NCBI RefSeq assembly: GCF_029983815.1
Contig: NZ_JASBYU010000009.1
Location: forward strand, 1 to 64,000
Direction: 5' to 3'
From: Lagierella sp.
GTDB taxonomy: Bacteria > Bacillota > Clostridia > Tissierellales > Peptoniphilaceae
Length of the DNA: 64,000 bases
A model generated the notes under the pieces. It did no database searches, was not told the origin of the DNA, and saw nothing but the letters and a program-made list of their open reading frames with translations. Positions 53,514-62,606 of the stretch are shown piece by piece. Position 1 is the stretch's first letter; each line of letters begins with the position of its first letter. Position numbers and translations under genes: made by a program.

Positions 53514-56057
53514 TTAACGACTAAATCCTATGAGTTTTGCTAAAGTTTTCTTTTTTAAAATCATAAGCATTATTATAGTTGAAATACTAAGGCCCATGCC
53601 AAGGTTAAAACCTGATGGACTATACTTTAACTTTACATGATTTTTTCCCTTTTCCCCTTCGATCATCAAAAACGCCTCATAGAATTCTTCCGTCTCAACC
53701 TCTTCTCCATTAACAAAAGCTCTCCAGCCTTCATTATATGGTATTGAGGTCAAAATCTTGCCATTGTCCGTATTTATATCAAAAGTGACAATTTCTTTTT
53801 CTATCTTTATATTTTCACCAAGATTTTTCAATATCTCTTCATAACTTCTGATAAAGGCCTCTTCATTAAGTTTAAACACTCTAAACCCAAACTGGCCATC
53901 GTCGTCCTTAATGATATTTAATTTGATTTTAAAATAAGTTCCCTTTTCCATGAAGATACCGCCGGTTATATTTTTGTTTCTAATATCAAATTCCGTCAAC
54001 TCACCATAAATGTCCACAGTGAACTTATTGTCTTCAATACTATCTGAATCAAAATAATAGTAACCATCCTCTGGCGCTTCATATTCTAAAATTAAAGTTT
54101 TTTCATCTTCATCTGGTATGGTGTAAAAAACTTTATCCTCTAAACTCTCGGTTATTTCCAGATCTTTTCCCTGTTGTCCAATCCTTTCTACAGGAGTGAA
54201 GATCTTATCTTCTCTTCCAGAGAGAAGCGTCAATAATTCTTCTTGATTTTCAATATTATCATATTTATAATTAACCCTATTTATATCGCCTCTAGGTTCA
54301 AAGGCTAGAGGAAGAGAAAACCTATTTTCCAATAGGGTTACAGCTCCTACCTGTCTAATCCTATCAAATCCAAAAACCTCTACATCCGTCTCCTTTTGAT
54401 ACAGATATTTAATATTTAAAAAGGAGTTTAAAATAGGAGTCGTGTAATTATAGTAAATCCTATTTCCCAAGGGACTCGAACTATGCCCCATATTTTCTAA
54501 AAATATTGATATCCTCTTGTCTAGTGTAGATGAAAACATGGAAAGTCCATTGTAGGAATAAAGAGCTGGGTCATTAAAGGTAAACCTGTCCATCACTTCG
54601 GACCTATAGAAGTCCTTGTCCTTAATCCCCGACTTTAGCGCATCTATCTCCTCTTGGTACTTGATAAAGTCGTAGTAATCCGTAGTCCCGCCAGAGAACA
54701 CTCCGACACATATATTTATAATTAGTTCAAGGCTTAAAAGTCCACAGAGTAACACTTTTGCAATCTTTTTTTTCCTAATGACAAAATAGCTTAGGGTTAT
54801 ATATCCTGTCATTAGAAGTATATTTGCCACATTTATCTGCCACTGTCTCTTTGTTCCTAAGAAATAAATTATTAAAAGAGCCAATATTCCAAAGGGTAGG
54901 ACCAATTTTATATTATCATATTCTAAGTTTTTAAAGGTTTTGTAACATACTACTCCCACAACAAATGCAAGTATAAACGTAAACCTTGAGGGTAGCATAT
55001 TGGAGTATCTAAAGCCATGCCATATATAGTCAAGAACATTTACATTGGTGCTTAGATACAAGAAGATTATGAAAAATGATGTTGCAAACTTTTCTCTTCT
55101 TAAAATACCCTTGGTGAAAAGATAGATAAATATAAAGAATATAATAATAAGCCCACTGTAAATATTGGGAAGACCATCCCTTACTGTGGAGTAGTTAAAG
55201 GCCAGTGAATTTGCCATTAAGTCATGGAAATTCTTAATTAGTTTTACCTCTCCTGAAAAAGGGCTGGCTGATTTATATACTCTACTTAGACCTATGGCAG
55301 TTGGAAGTAGTATAAAAGCACCAATTAAAGCACAGCAAATAGAATAGTAAAGGGTCTTTAACCCCTTTAATACTAAACTTTTTAAGTCCTTGCCCAATAT
55401 AAAGTTAAAACCAAAATAAAATAATACTACTGCTAGACTAACAAAGACAGATATATAGTAATTTAGTAAAAAGCATCCTAAAAGGCTAAAAAAGTACAGC
55501 CTATAGGAGTCTCCTACAACTATATTTTTAACCCCTAAGATTACTAAAGGAAAAAGTATTAGTACATCTAGCCACATAATATTCCAATAGTATCCTGCAA
55601 CAAAACCACTTAGGGAATATATCAAAGAAAAAGCAACCAGTGAGTAGTCCTTTTTTTGATAGATCCAGTATAGGTAGATACTAAAGGTAAGTCCCATTAG
55701 GCCAATCTTTAAAGCAATCGCCAATTCATAAAAGACTATGACCATACTCTTTGGAATGGCAATTAAAAATATATTGATCGGTGAGAGAAGATAATAGGCC
55801 GATAGTCCTAAGAAGTCAGAACCAAGCCCTAGGACAAAGGTATAAAAAAAGCCTCCCCCGTTTAATAATTTATCTCTAAGAATTAAAAAAAACTGATAGT
55901 ATTGATGATATGCATCTACTATAAGTATCTGTTTTCTTCCTATGGGATAGTAATCACTAAAGATATATATGAATATAAAAGTCAAGAATGGCACTAAAAA
56001 AGCCAGTGTAAAATAAAAATATCTTTTATTCTTTAATCTTTCATAAAATTCTTTCAT
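53514..56057 (-). CDS. YfhO family membrane protein (GT-C-like glycosyltransferase)
   Basis: 847 residues with about 12 transmembrane helices, a large extracytoplasmic region (about 470-815) and a final helix. The N-terminal VDAYHQYYQFFLILRDKLLNGGG, SGFVAGYYWNIMWLDVLILFPL and the C-terminal TSIPYNEGWRAFVNGEEVE are typical of YfhO. YfhO is implicated in adding sugars to lipoteichoic acid or other cell-surface polymers in Bacillus and Listeria. It heads the yfhO-femAB-PIG-L operon, with TATAAT at 56075-56080 and AGGAGGGG before the ATG. Confidence 0.88.
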   Translation of the reverse strand: MKEFYERLKNKRYFYFTLAFLVPFLTFIFIYIFSDYYPIGRKQILIVDAYHQYYQFFLILRDKLLNGGGFFYTFVLGLGSDFLGLSAYYLLSPINIFLIAIPKSMVIVFYELAIALKIGLMGLTFSIYLYWIYQKKDYSLVAFSLIYSLSGFVAGYYWNIMWLDVLILFPLVILGVKNIVVGDSYRLYFFSLLGCFLLNYYISVFVSLAVVLFYFGFNFILGKDLKSLVLKGLKTLYYSICCALIGAFILLPTAIGLSRVYKSASPFSGEVKLIKNFHDLMANSLAFNYSTVRDGLPNIYSGLIIIFFIFIYLFTKGILRREKFATSFFIIFLYLSTNVNVLDYIWHGFRYSNMLPSRFTFILAFVVGVVCYKTFKNLEYDNIKLVLPFGILALLIIYFLGTKRQWQINVANILLMTGYITLSYFVIRKKKIAKVLLCGLLSLELIINICVGVFSGGTTDYYDFIKYQEEIDALKSGIKDKDFYRSEVMDRFTFNDPALYSYNGLSMFSSTLDKRISIFLENMGHSSSPLGNRIYYNYTTPILNSFLNIKYLYQKETDVEVFGFDRIRQVGAVTLLENRFSLPLAFEPRGDINRVNYKYDNIENQEELLTLLSGREDKIFTPVERIGQQGKDLEITESLEDKVFYTIPDEDEKTLILEYEAPEDGYYYFDSDSIEDNKFTVDIYGELTEFDIRNKNITGGIFMEKGTYFKIKLNIIKDDDGQFGFRVFKLNEEAFIRSYEEILKNLGENIKIEKEIVTFDINTDNGKILTSIPYNEGWRAFVNGEEVETEEFYEAFLMIEGEKGKNHVKLKYSPSGFNLGMGLSISTIIMLMILKKKTLAKLIGFSR

Positions 56058-56110
56058 AGCCCCTCCTAAGTAGTATTATACTTTAAAATGCTGAAGGTTG
56101 CTAAAATATT

Positions 56111-56139
56111 AAAAAGCGTCCCCAAAAAAAGGGAACGCT
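56111..56139 (-). terminator. Terminator of the two-component/ABC operon
   Basis: AGCGT-CCC / GGG-ACGCT stem with a T-rich loop. On the minus strand five T follow. It separates the ABC permease gene from yfhO. Confidence 0.82.
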
Positions 56140-56145
56140 AGTAAT

Positions 56146-56934
56146 TTATCCTATTTTTTTAAATTGTCCAACTCTCTCTCTAAACTTATGTGCCCCTATG
56201 AATATCAATAGGACCAAGGCTCCAAAAGTTATTGTAGATTGGATAAGAGGTGCTAAGTTTGAAGACTTTCCTATAAAAAAGTTCACAAAATTTTCATCTT
56301 GAATATGATACATAGGAAGGAAGAGCTCGCCAATCTTATTGAGAATTTTTGGAAGTGATTCCTTTGGAATCCCCATAAAACCTGAAACCACCATACAGAA
56401 GAAATAGAATGTCATGGTAAAGGCATAGGTTGTTCCAAACTTTCTAGTAGCATAGGCTATCCCATGGGCTAGCAATAAAAATAATGCAGATAGGATATAG
56501 AATAGTATTAACGACCCTATAAGTCCCTTTAAGGAAGGCGCTACAATTTCTAGATTTAGTAGAGCCACCGTTGAATATATAACTATCGCAACGGTTATAT
56601 ATATTAGATTTGCCACAAGCTTTGCTAAGAATAATTTCTTTGGACTATTTCCAAAGAGTTCCATCCTCAAAGGAATGTCCTTTTCCAGTGACTCGGCGTA
56701 GATAGCAGCATATCCTATATGCATGGCAGAAAAGGGAATTACTATTGCAAACCCAATGAACAAACTGGTATTAATTTCTGGAAGCATCTCTGAAGGTACA
56801 CCCTTTAACCCATTTTTTCCAACTATTAAAAGCAAGAATAGTGGAAGAAATAGACCAAAGATTAAAAACAGCACATTTTTTAACATTATCTTTAATTCCA
56901 TTATTACAAGGTACTTAAAGTTATTTCGCTTCAT
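56146..56934 (-). CDS. ABC-2 type transporter permease
   Basis: 262 residues with six hydrophobic helices in the ABC-2 pattern. It forms a membrane exporter with the ATPase, whose gene overlaps its start by 14 bases. Being in an operon with a response regulator and histidine kinase, it may export an antimicrobial or an envelope component. The substrate is unknown. Confidence 0.82.
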   Translation of the reverse strand: MKRNNFKYLVIMELKIMLKNVLFLIFGLFLPLFLLLIVGKNGLKGVPSEMLPEINTSLFIGFAIVIPFSAMHIGYAAIYAESLEKDIPLRMELFGNSPKKLFLAKLVANLIYITVAIVIYSTVALLNLEIVAPSLKGLIGSLILFYILSALFLLLAHGIAYATRKFGTTYAFTMTFYFFCMVVSGFMGIPKESLPKILNKIGELFLPMYHIQDENFVNFFIGKSSNLAPLIQSTITFGALVLLIFIGAHKFRERVGQFKKIG

Positions 56935-57799
56935 ATCTAATTCCTTCCTTTCTCAAAGCATTTATATACATGGTTTCCATATCCTTTGAAGAGCGTTCAA
57001 AGTCGATGTTTTCAGCGATCATTATCCTTTGAAGTCTTTCCTCTTCCTCGTTTTCATTAATGGATATTACAACTTTTCCCTCCGGACCTGCAATCTTCTT
57101 AAAATCCTTCATCAAGTCTTCTACATAGTCTTTTTCATCAAAGGAAATTACCCTCTTGCCACAGTACTTATTAAAAAGACTAAGCTTATTGCCATAGTCT
57201 ATCAACTTTCCCCTTTCTAAGATCAAAACGTCATCCACTAACCTTTCCAGTTCATCATAGTAATGAGAAACTAGGATTAAAGTGTCCTCCCTGTCACTAT
57301 ACCACTTTTCTAAAAGGTCCATTAAACCGGTTCTAGTTTGAAAGTCCAGTCCAGACGTAACTTCGTCAAAAATCGTAATAGGACTTTCCTGCGACAAGAC
57401 CAAGATCACCGTCAGTCTCTGTTTTTGTCCTCCAGACAATTCTTTAAAGTTCTTCTTTAAAGCCGATTCAAAGTTAAAGAACTTTATCAACTCCATTATC
57501 TTTTCACTTTTTTCAAGTTTAGTACCTATCACAGCCTCCATAACAGATCTAATGGCAATATTGTCTGGATAGTAGTTGTTTTGCATATGAACGGCAATCT
57601 CTTCCTTAGGAAGGCTTTTTTTAATGCTTCCCTCATAGGGTACCAGTTCCATAATTGCATTTATCAAGGTTGTTTTCCCTGCTCCATTGGATCCAAGAAC
57701 TCCTAGTTTTCTATTTTTATCTATCACAATCTCTTTTCCAATGTCTAAAGCAGTAAAATCACCATATTTTACCTTTAGATTATTTATATTTATCATCAC
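56921..57799 (-). CDS. ABC transporter ATPase
   Basis: 292 residues: Walker A GSNGAGKTT, signature LSGGQKQR, Walker B ITIFDEVTSGLD, followed by a C-terminal extension of about 80 residues common in drug and bacteriocin exporters. The active glutamate is followed by Val rather than the usual Pro. It starts within the end of the kinase gene (20-base overlap). Confidence 0.85.
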   Translation of the reverse strand: MMININNLKVKYGDFTALDIGKEIVIDKNRKLGVLGSNGAGKTTLINAIMELVPYEGSIKKSLPKEEIAVHMQNNYYPDNIAIRSVMEAVIGTKLEKSEKIMELIKFFNFESALKKNFKELSGGQKQRLTVILVLSQESPITIFDEVTSGLDFQTRTGLMDLLEKWYSDREDTLILVSHYYDELERLVDDVLILERGKLIDYGNKLSLFNKYCGKRVISFDEKDYVEDLMKDFKKIAGPEGKVVISINENEEEERLQRIMIAENIDFERSSKDMETMYINALRKEGIRYEAK

Positions 57800-59348
57800 G
57801 AGTCCTCCTTAAAGTAGTCAACACTCCATTATTATGATTTTTTACACTTAATTTTAAGCCAAGCAAATCACTATAGTACTTAGAAATATAAAGTCCCAGT
57901 CCCTTACTCTTACTTTCAGTAGAAGATACAAAGGGATCTAAAATAGAATTTTCCAATTCATGTGGGATTTGTGACTCCTCATTATAAAATTCGATTTTAT
58001 CTTTAAAGATTTCTATCTTTATAAACCCGTCCTCTTTAGTATAACTAACACAATTTTCAAGGATATTATCTATTATCTGTGTAAATATATCCACATCGAT
58101 GAACCATTTTTCTTTACCAACTAAACTTACCTTTAAATTTTTATCACTTGATTTTAGTCGGTACTTTTCAATTTCATTTGAAATGACATCCTTTACATCG
58201 TAATTTATTGGGCTAATTTCCAATGTCCTCTCTCTAACACTTAGAAGTTCTTGAACCATCTTATTCATTTCAAGAAGTTCTCCTTTTAATATAGGTAAAT
58301 ATTTATCTCTGTCCTGGTATTTCCCCATATTATTTATCATTCCATCACAAAGTAGTAGTGATGCCGCAAGAGGTGTCTTTAACTGATGGGTGGCAGACCT
58401 TGTAAAGACATCCTTTCGTTCAGATTCAACCTTTAATTTTTCAAGATTATTTCTTAAACTCTTATCCATCTGGATAATATTTCTTCCCAATATGGATAAT
58501 TCGTCTTTCCCCTTAAATCTTATAGATTCATAGTCCACAGGATTATTTGATTTTGCATTTTCAGTAAACCTCTGTATTTCAATTATGGGTTTTACCAATT
58601 TTTTAGAATACAAATTGGAGATAACTAAAACCAAAAGCATAAGAACCAAAATAATCATAGGCAAACTGGAAAGAACTACCGGAAGAACATCCTCTATCCT
58701 TGGGGCAATAAAGGATCCAAAGGTAATTTTGTAGCCATCACTTTCATTTGTTAAGGCAATATAGGTTATATATTCTGCTACATTTGAGTCCCTATAGCCA
58801 AGCTTTACAGAAAATGTGTTATCCCCTAATTTTTTAAAGTCATAATAGGCATTGTCTTTATCAAAATCAAAACTTTCTATAAAGTTTAAATCCGTACCTA
58901 CTCCTTTAATATTGAAATTGTCTTTGAAATAGTTGACAATTTCTTCAAAATTCATCGCCATTTCATTGAATTTATCTGAAGATACAGAAAAACCTTCCTT
59001 TCCATCCGCTGGCTTCTCCAATATTTCTCTTACATTAGTAAGATTGTCCTTCACTGAAGTCTTTGATATATCCAAGCTTCCAGTTAAGGTATAGGAAAAT
59101 ATATCTATTTTATTAAATTCCCTATCCATTTCCAGATAGAAATGGTTGCCCACCTTATTTAGCTTTCTAATATTCTTCTTATTCTTTAGTATCTCAAAAT
59201 GAGATTTTTCCAATTCCTCTGTGGTTGAGGAGACACTATGGTCAACATATAGATTCGGTAATAGTATGGCCAGGTAGGAAACGACAAATACCAAGATGAA
59301 AGCGGCTAATGCGATACTATACCAAAAGTTCTTCTTTCCTAATTTCAT
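57780..59348 (-). CDS. Sensor histidine kinase
   Basis: 522 residues. Transmembrane helix at about 9-32, an extracytoplasmic sensor of about 190 residues, a second helix near 225-247, a HAMP-like linker, a HisKA motif RSATHQLKTPLAAS with the phosphorylated histidine, and an ATPase domain with N-box NILENCVSYTKEDGF and GLGLYISKYYSDLLG. It directly follows the response-regulator gene. A large outside domain suggests it senses an external ligand itself rather than through the ABC transporter. Confidence 0.9.
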   Translation of the reverse strand: MKLGKKNFWYSIALAAFILVFVVSYLAILLPNLYVDHSVSSTTEELEKSHFEILKNKKNIRKLNKVGNHFYLEMDREFNKIDIFSYTLTGSLDISKTSVKDNLTNVREILEKPADGKEGFSVSSDKFNEMAMNFEEIVNYFKDNFNIKGVGTDLNFIESFDFDKDNAYYDFKKLGDNTFSVKLGYRDSNVAEYITYIALTNESDGYKITFGSFIAPRIEDVLPVVLSSLPMIILVLMLLVLVISNLYSKKLVKPIIEIQRFTENAKSNNPVDYESIRFKGKDELSILGRNIIQMDKSLRNNLEKLKVESERKDVFTRSATHQLKTPLAASLLLCDGMINNMGKYQDRDKYLPILKGELLEMNKMVQELLSVRERTLEISPINYDVKDVISNEIEKYRLKSSDKNLKVSLVGKEKWFIDVDIFTQIIDNILENCVSYTKEDGFIKIEIFKDKIEFYNEESQIPHELENSILDPFVSSTESKSKGLGLYISKYYSDLLGLKLSVKNHNNGVLTTLRRTRDDKYK

Positions 59349-60005
59349 TTAAAATACAAATTTATATCCTACACCAATCACGGTTTTGATATAATCCTTT
59401 CCCAACTTTTTCCTAATATTCTTTATATGGGCATCAATAATCCTGTCGTTTCCAATATAATCGTCATTGAAAGCACCCATTATAAGTTGTTCTCTGGTCA
59501 ATACCATATCCTTATTCTTGTAGAGCATTTGAAGGATCAAAAACTCACTTAAAGTAAAGGGAATTTCCTTACCTTCGACAAAGACGGTATAACTTTTATC
59601 ATCAATTACAAAGTCCTCATCTACATCTAAAGAGGGTTTAAGCCTTCTCAATAGAGTTTCAATTCGCTTTATTAAAATTATTGGGGAGATAGGTTTGATT
59701 AGATATTCATCAGCAAATTTATTAAAAGCAGTAACCTGAGTGTTGATATCGTCAAGAGCCGTTAACATAATTACCCCCATTTGACTTGTACTAGGATTAT
59801 CCCTAATTTCAGATAGCACCTCCATGCCACTTTTCCCGGGAACCATAATATCTAAAATGGCTATATCGACTTTTTCGCGGTTTAAAAGATCAATAGCCCT
59901 ATTTCCATCCTCCGCTTCAAAGACCTCATGCCCAGAAATAGTGAGATACTCCACTAAAACCTCTCTAATATTCTTTTCGTCCTCTAATAATAAAACTTTT
60001 GCCAT
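59349..60005 (-). CDS. OmpR/PhoB-family response regulator
   Basis: 218 residues: receiver domain with Asp52 (AILDIMVPGKSG) and Lys in YLIKPISP, then a winged-helix output domain with REQLIMGAF and RIIDAHIKNIRKKLG. Partner of the adjacent kinase. Three 11-bp direct repeats lie in front of the gene and suit a tandem-binding OmpR-type regulator, so the operon is probably autoregulated. Confidence 0.92.
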   Translation of the reverse strand: MAKVLLLEDEKNIREVLVEYLTISGHEVFEAEDGNRAIDLLNREKVDIAILDIMVPGKSGMEVLSEIRDNPSTSQMGVIMLTALDDINTQVTAFNKFADEYLIKPISPIILIKRIETLLRRLKPSLDVDEDFVIDDKSYTVFVEGKEIPFTLSEFLILQMLYKNKDMVLTREQLIMGAFNDDYIGNDRIIDAHIKNIRKKLGKDYIKTVIGVGYKFVF

Positions 60006-60022
60006 CTCTATCTCCTCATGTC

Positions 60023-60063
60023 TATATTAACAAGTCCATATGAATTTCCTATGAACTTCCTAT
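60023..60063 (-). promoter_or_regulatory. Direct-repeat operator of the response-regulator operon
   Basis: On the minus strand ATAGGAAGTTC (60053-60063), ATAGGAAATTC (60042-60052) and a weaker ATATGGACTTG (60031-60041) follow one another with an 11-bp period. They end next to a -10-like TAATAT (60023-60028) and replace the -35, as in activator-dependent promoters. Confidence 0.6.
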
Positions 60064-60243
60064 AATCTTTTGATGATACTTTAATTTATCTATGCAATTC
60101 AACTTCATTTTAACCTATATAAGCTTAAAGGGGCAATTTGTTATGTAAATTAAAAACTTTTATATCCTTCACTGGGCATAATAAAAAATACCCCCTACTA
60201 ATATTAGCAAGGGGTACAAGCATTTTTCTCTTGACCATTTCTA

Positions 60244-60492
60244 CTAAGAGGACCTTCTGTCACTCTTCTTTTTCATGAAGTAAAATATTAAATTGATAAT
60301 CCCAAAAACTACCAAAAATTTAAACAAATAAACTGATAGGTATCTAAAATTATAATAGACCACACCACCTTTATATCCATCAACCGGACCAATTGCTATT
60401 GGAGATTTACCCATAAGATACAAAATTCTTCCTGCAATGATTACGCCAACTAAAAGATAGATTCTATTTACATGCTTCATCCACTTTTTCAT
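60244..60492 (-). CDS. Small membrane protein of unknown function
   Basis: 82 residues with two hydrophobic segments (about 9-27 and 53-72) and a basic tail KKKSDRRSS. I recognise no family. The ATG follows GAAAGGAAGG. Its promoter contains a run of eight G in the spacer, so expression may switch on and off. The downstream 60064-60243 stretch shows no clear gene; the upstream response-regulator operon is a separate unit. Confidence 0.6.
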   Translation of the reverse strand: MKKWMKHVNRIYLLVGVIIAGRILYLMGKSPIAIGPVDGYKGGVVYYNFRYLSVYLFKFLVVFGIINLIFYFMKKKSDRRSS

Positions 60493-60554
60493 CGCCTTAC
60501 CTTCCTTTCAAAGTATGTTTAAAAACTCTATGGCTATTTCTCTTTGGTATTACA

Positions 60555-60582
60555 ATTATACCCCCCCCAGAATTTTAATCAA
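60555..60582 (-). promoter_or_regulatory. Promoter with poly-G spacer, possibly phase-variable
   Basis: Minus strand: TTGATT (60577-60582), a 16-base spacer whose last eight bases are all G, then a perfect TATAAT (60555-60560). Gain or loss of a G by slippage would change the spacer toward or away from the optimal 17. Confidence 0.65.
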
Positions 60583-60678
60583 TAATTTCATGATTTATCT
60601 ATATTGTTACTTTAAGGAACTTTAAGTAAAATCTTCTAATAATTATTGAAGAGCCGTCACAATGTAAAGCATTATAAT

Positions 60679-60710
60679 AAAAAAAAAGGCGTAGCCATCA
60701 TAGCTACACC
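60679..60710 (-). terminator. Terminator after the RidA gene
   Basis: GGTGTAGC / GCTACGCC stem (one G-U pair) followed by nine T on the minus strand. Confidence 0.9.
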
Positions 60711-60721
60711 CTAATAAACTT

Positions 60722-61114
60722 CTATAATGAGTCCACAACTAAAGCAGTTGCTTCTATTTCTATTACCGCATCTTTTGGCAACTTACAAACTTCCACACAG
60801 GCTCTAGCAGGTTTATGGTCTTTAAAAAAGTCTTGATATACTTCATTTACCTTTCCAAAGTCATCCATATTTCTAACGAATACCCCAACTCTTGCAATAT
60901 CTTCAAGCTTTCCGCCACCAGCTTCAACTATGGCTAATACATTTTCTAAGCTTGCTAATGTCGCTTCTTTAATATCGGTTTTTAAGTCGCCATCTTTTAT
61001 AGGCAATTGTCCTGAAACTAAAAGAACTCTACTATTTTTTTCTCCAACTGTACCTTGTGAATAAGGTCCTATAGCCTCTGGGGCCCTATGTGTTTTAATA
61101 AATTCTAATCCCAT
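60722..61114 (-). CDS. RidA family enamine/imine deaminase
   Basis: 130 residues of the YjgF/RidA family, with HRAPEAIGPYSQGTV at the N-terminus, the catalytic arginine in ARVGVFVRNMDDF being part of the family pattern, and KPARACVEVCKLPKDAVIEIEA at the C-terminal end. It hydrolyses reactive enamines released by PLP enzymes. It lies 17 bases after rsfS and ends the obgE-to-ridA run. Confidence 0.9.
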   Translation of the reverse strand: MGLEFIKTHRAPEAIGPYSQGTVGEKNSRVLLVSGQLPIKDGDLKTDIKEATLASLENVLAIVEAGGGKLEDIARVGVFVRNMDDFGKVNEVYQDFFKDHKPARACVEVCKLPKDAVIEIEATALVVDSL

Positions 61115-61131
61115 GATACATCTCCTTTATT

Positions 61132-61440
61132 TTATGTCCACAATCTCTCAAGACTGTAGTACTCCCTTGATTCTGGGGTAAACACATGTACGACTATATC
61201 CCCCAAGTCTACCAATATCCAGCTTCCTTCAGAATACCCTTCTACCCCAACTATATCCATATGATTTTCCGCAGCAACCTTTTGTACTTCATCTGAGATT
61301 GCCTGAGTTTGATTAGCTGTGTTACCTGTGGCTACAACAAAGTAGTCAGCTATTGCAAGCCCTCCATCTAACTTTAATGTCACAACATCCTTTGCTATCT
61401 TGTCCTCACAGGCCTTTACGACTAAATCAATTTCCTTCAA
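61132..61440 (-). CDS. rsfS: Ribosomal silencing factor RsfS
   Basis: 102 residues, RsfS/Iojap family, with ADYFVVATGNTANQTQAISD, GYSEGSWILVDLGDIVVHVF and the end YYSLERLW. It binds uL14 on the 50S subunit and blocks subunit joining when nutrients run out. It overlaps yqeK by 14 bases in the conserved obgE-yhbY-nadD-yqeK-rsfS cluster. Confidence 0.93.
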   Translation of the reverse strand: MKEIDLVVKACEDKIAKDVVTLKLDGGLAIADYFVVATGNTANQTQAISDEVQKVAAENHMDIVGVEGYSEGSWILVDLGDIVVHVFTPESREYYSLERLWT

Positions 61441-62014
61441 TAGTACCTCCTAGTAAATAATTTCTAAGTTCTACACTTTCCGGTGCAATTATCCTATTTT
61501 TATATATAAGGTGCACTATGGTATTGTTAAGGCTTAGGACAATGGCCCGGTCCATATCTATCAGTGAGAGTCGCCTAATTTCATCCACACCTTTATAGTC
61601 TCTCATATCTTCAGTTTTGTCGGCTAAATAAAGAACCTTACCCAGCTCACTCATTCCAACGCTCCCAGTTGTATGTTCCTTTATAGCCTTAAGTAATTCA
61701 AAATCTTCAACTTTATATTTGTTCTTTGCTACTATCATACCCAAAAGACAGTGTTTTAAATATGGATTTTTATATTGTTCATTTTCCTTTCTGTTAATAT
61801 GAACCTCATAATCCATTTTATAAACTTCCTCATAATGGTTTTCCAGTCCCTTTGCACAGTCGTGAAGAAGACCTGCCATCTGACACTTTTTTATGTCCAG
61901 TCCAAAGTTTTCAGCAAGTTCCACAGCCTTTTTTGCTACAGAAAGGCTATGTTGAAACCTCTCTTTTGAAAGATTTAACTTTAAGTCCTGGACAATATCT
62001 TCTTTATTTATCAT
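61427..62014 (-). CDS. yqeK: YqeK-type HD-domain nucleotide hydrolase
   Basis: 195 residues. HD-domain metal ligands in ERFQHSLSVAKKAVELA and LLHDCAKG, with IKEHTTGSVGMSELGKVLYLADKTE downstream. YqeK proteins split diadenosine tetraphosphate symmetrically to ADP. ATG at 62014 follows AGGGGAATT and overlaps nadD by 11 bases. The longer frame would start inside the nadD coding region without a ribosome site. Confidence 0.88.
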   Translation of the reverse strand: MINKEDIVQDLKLNLSKERFQHSLSVAKKAVELAENFGLDIKKCQMAGLLHDCAKGLENHYEEVYKMDYEVHINRKENEQYKNPYLKHCLLGMIVAKNKYKVEDFELLKAIKEHTTGSVGMSELGKVLYLADKTEDMRDYKGVDEIRRLSLIDMDRAIVLSLNNTIVHLIYKNRIIAPESVELRNYLLGGTIEGN

Positions 62015-62606
62015 AAATTCCCCTAGTCCTAATATATTCATAGGTATTAGTCGGTATATAATATCTTGGATTTCTTCCCTGTTCAAACTCTTCTCTTATG
62101 TAAGAAGATGAAATCTCAAGGTTTGGTATCTTTACCCACTTAGTTATATACCCTTTTTCGTTAAAACTTGTCATTTTTTCTTGAAGAATTTCCTTATACT
62201 TGGTCTTTCTATTGACCACAATAAGTCTTACCTTAGAAAGTAGCTCTTCGTATCTATACCACTTTTCTATTTCCATGAAAGAGTCCTCCCCTACAATAAA
62301 GTAAAGGTTTTTACAATTATATTTCCCCTCCAAATAGTCAACGGTTTCAAGGGAATAACTTTTTGTACTTTTATTTATTTCGTATTCTTCAATTAAAAAA
62401 TCTTTGTTATCCTCTATGGCGAGTCTTAACATCTCCAGCCTATCCTCTTTACTAACTTTAATAAGTTTATGAGGAGGATTACCGGAAGGGACGAAGACAA
62501 TCTTTTCTAGATTCATCTTTTCTTTAACCTCTTGTGCAATAATCAAATGTCCAATATGGACTGGATTAAAGGTCCCTCCAAATATTCCAATATTAGGGCA
62601 ATTCAA
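62004..62606 (-). CDS. nadD: Nicotinate-nucleotide adenylyltransferase
   Basis: 200 residues with the nucleotidyltransferase motif GIFGGTFNPVHIGHL, VPSGNPPHK, and ISSSYIRE near the C-terminus. It makes nicotinate adenine dinucleotide in NAD synthesis. I place the start at TTG 62606, eight bases after GAGGA and six codons before the core motif. Earlier starts would add residues foreign to the family. It overlaps yhbY by 14 bases. Confidence 0.93.
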   Translation of the reverse strand: MNCPNIGIFGGTFNPVHIGHLIIAQEVKEKMNLEKIVFVPSGNPPHKLIKVSKEDRLEMLRLAIEDNKDFLIEEYEINKSTKSYSLETVDYLEGKYNCKNLYFIVGEDSFMEIEKWYRYEELLSKVRLIVVNRKTKYKEILQEKMTSFNEKGYITKWVKIPNLEISSSYIREEFEQGRNPRYYIPTNTYEYIRTRGIYDK

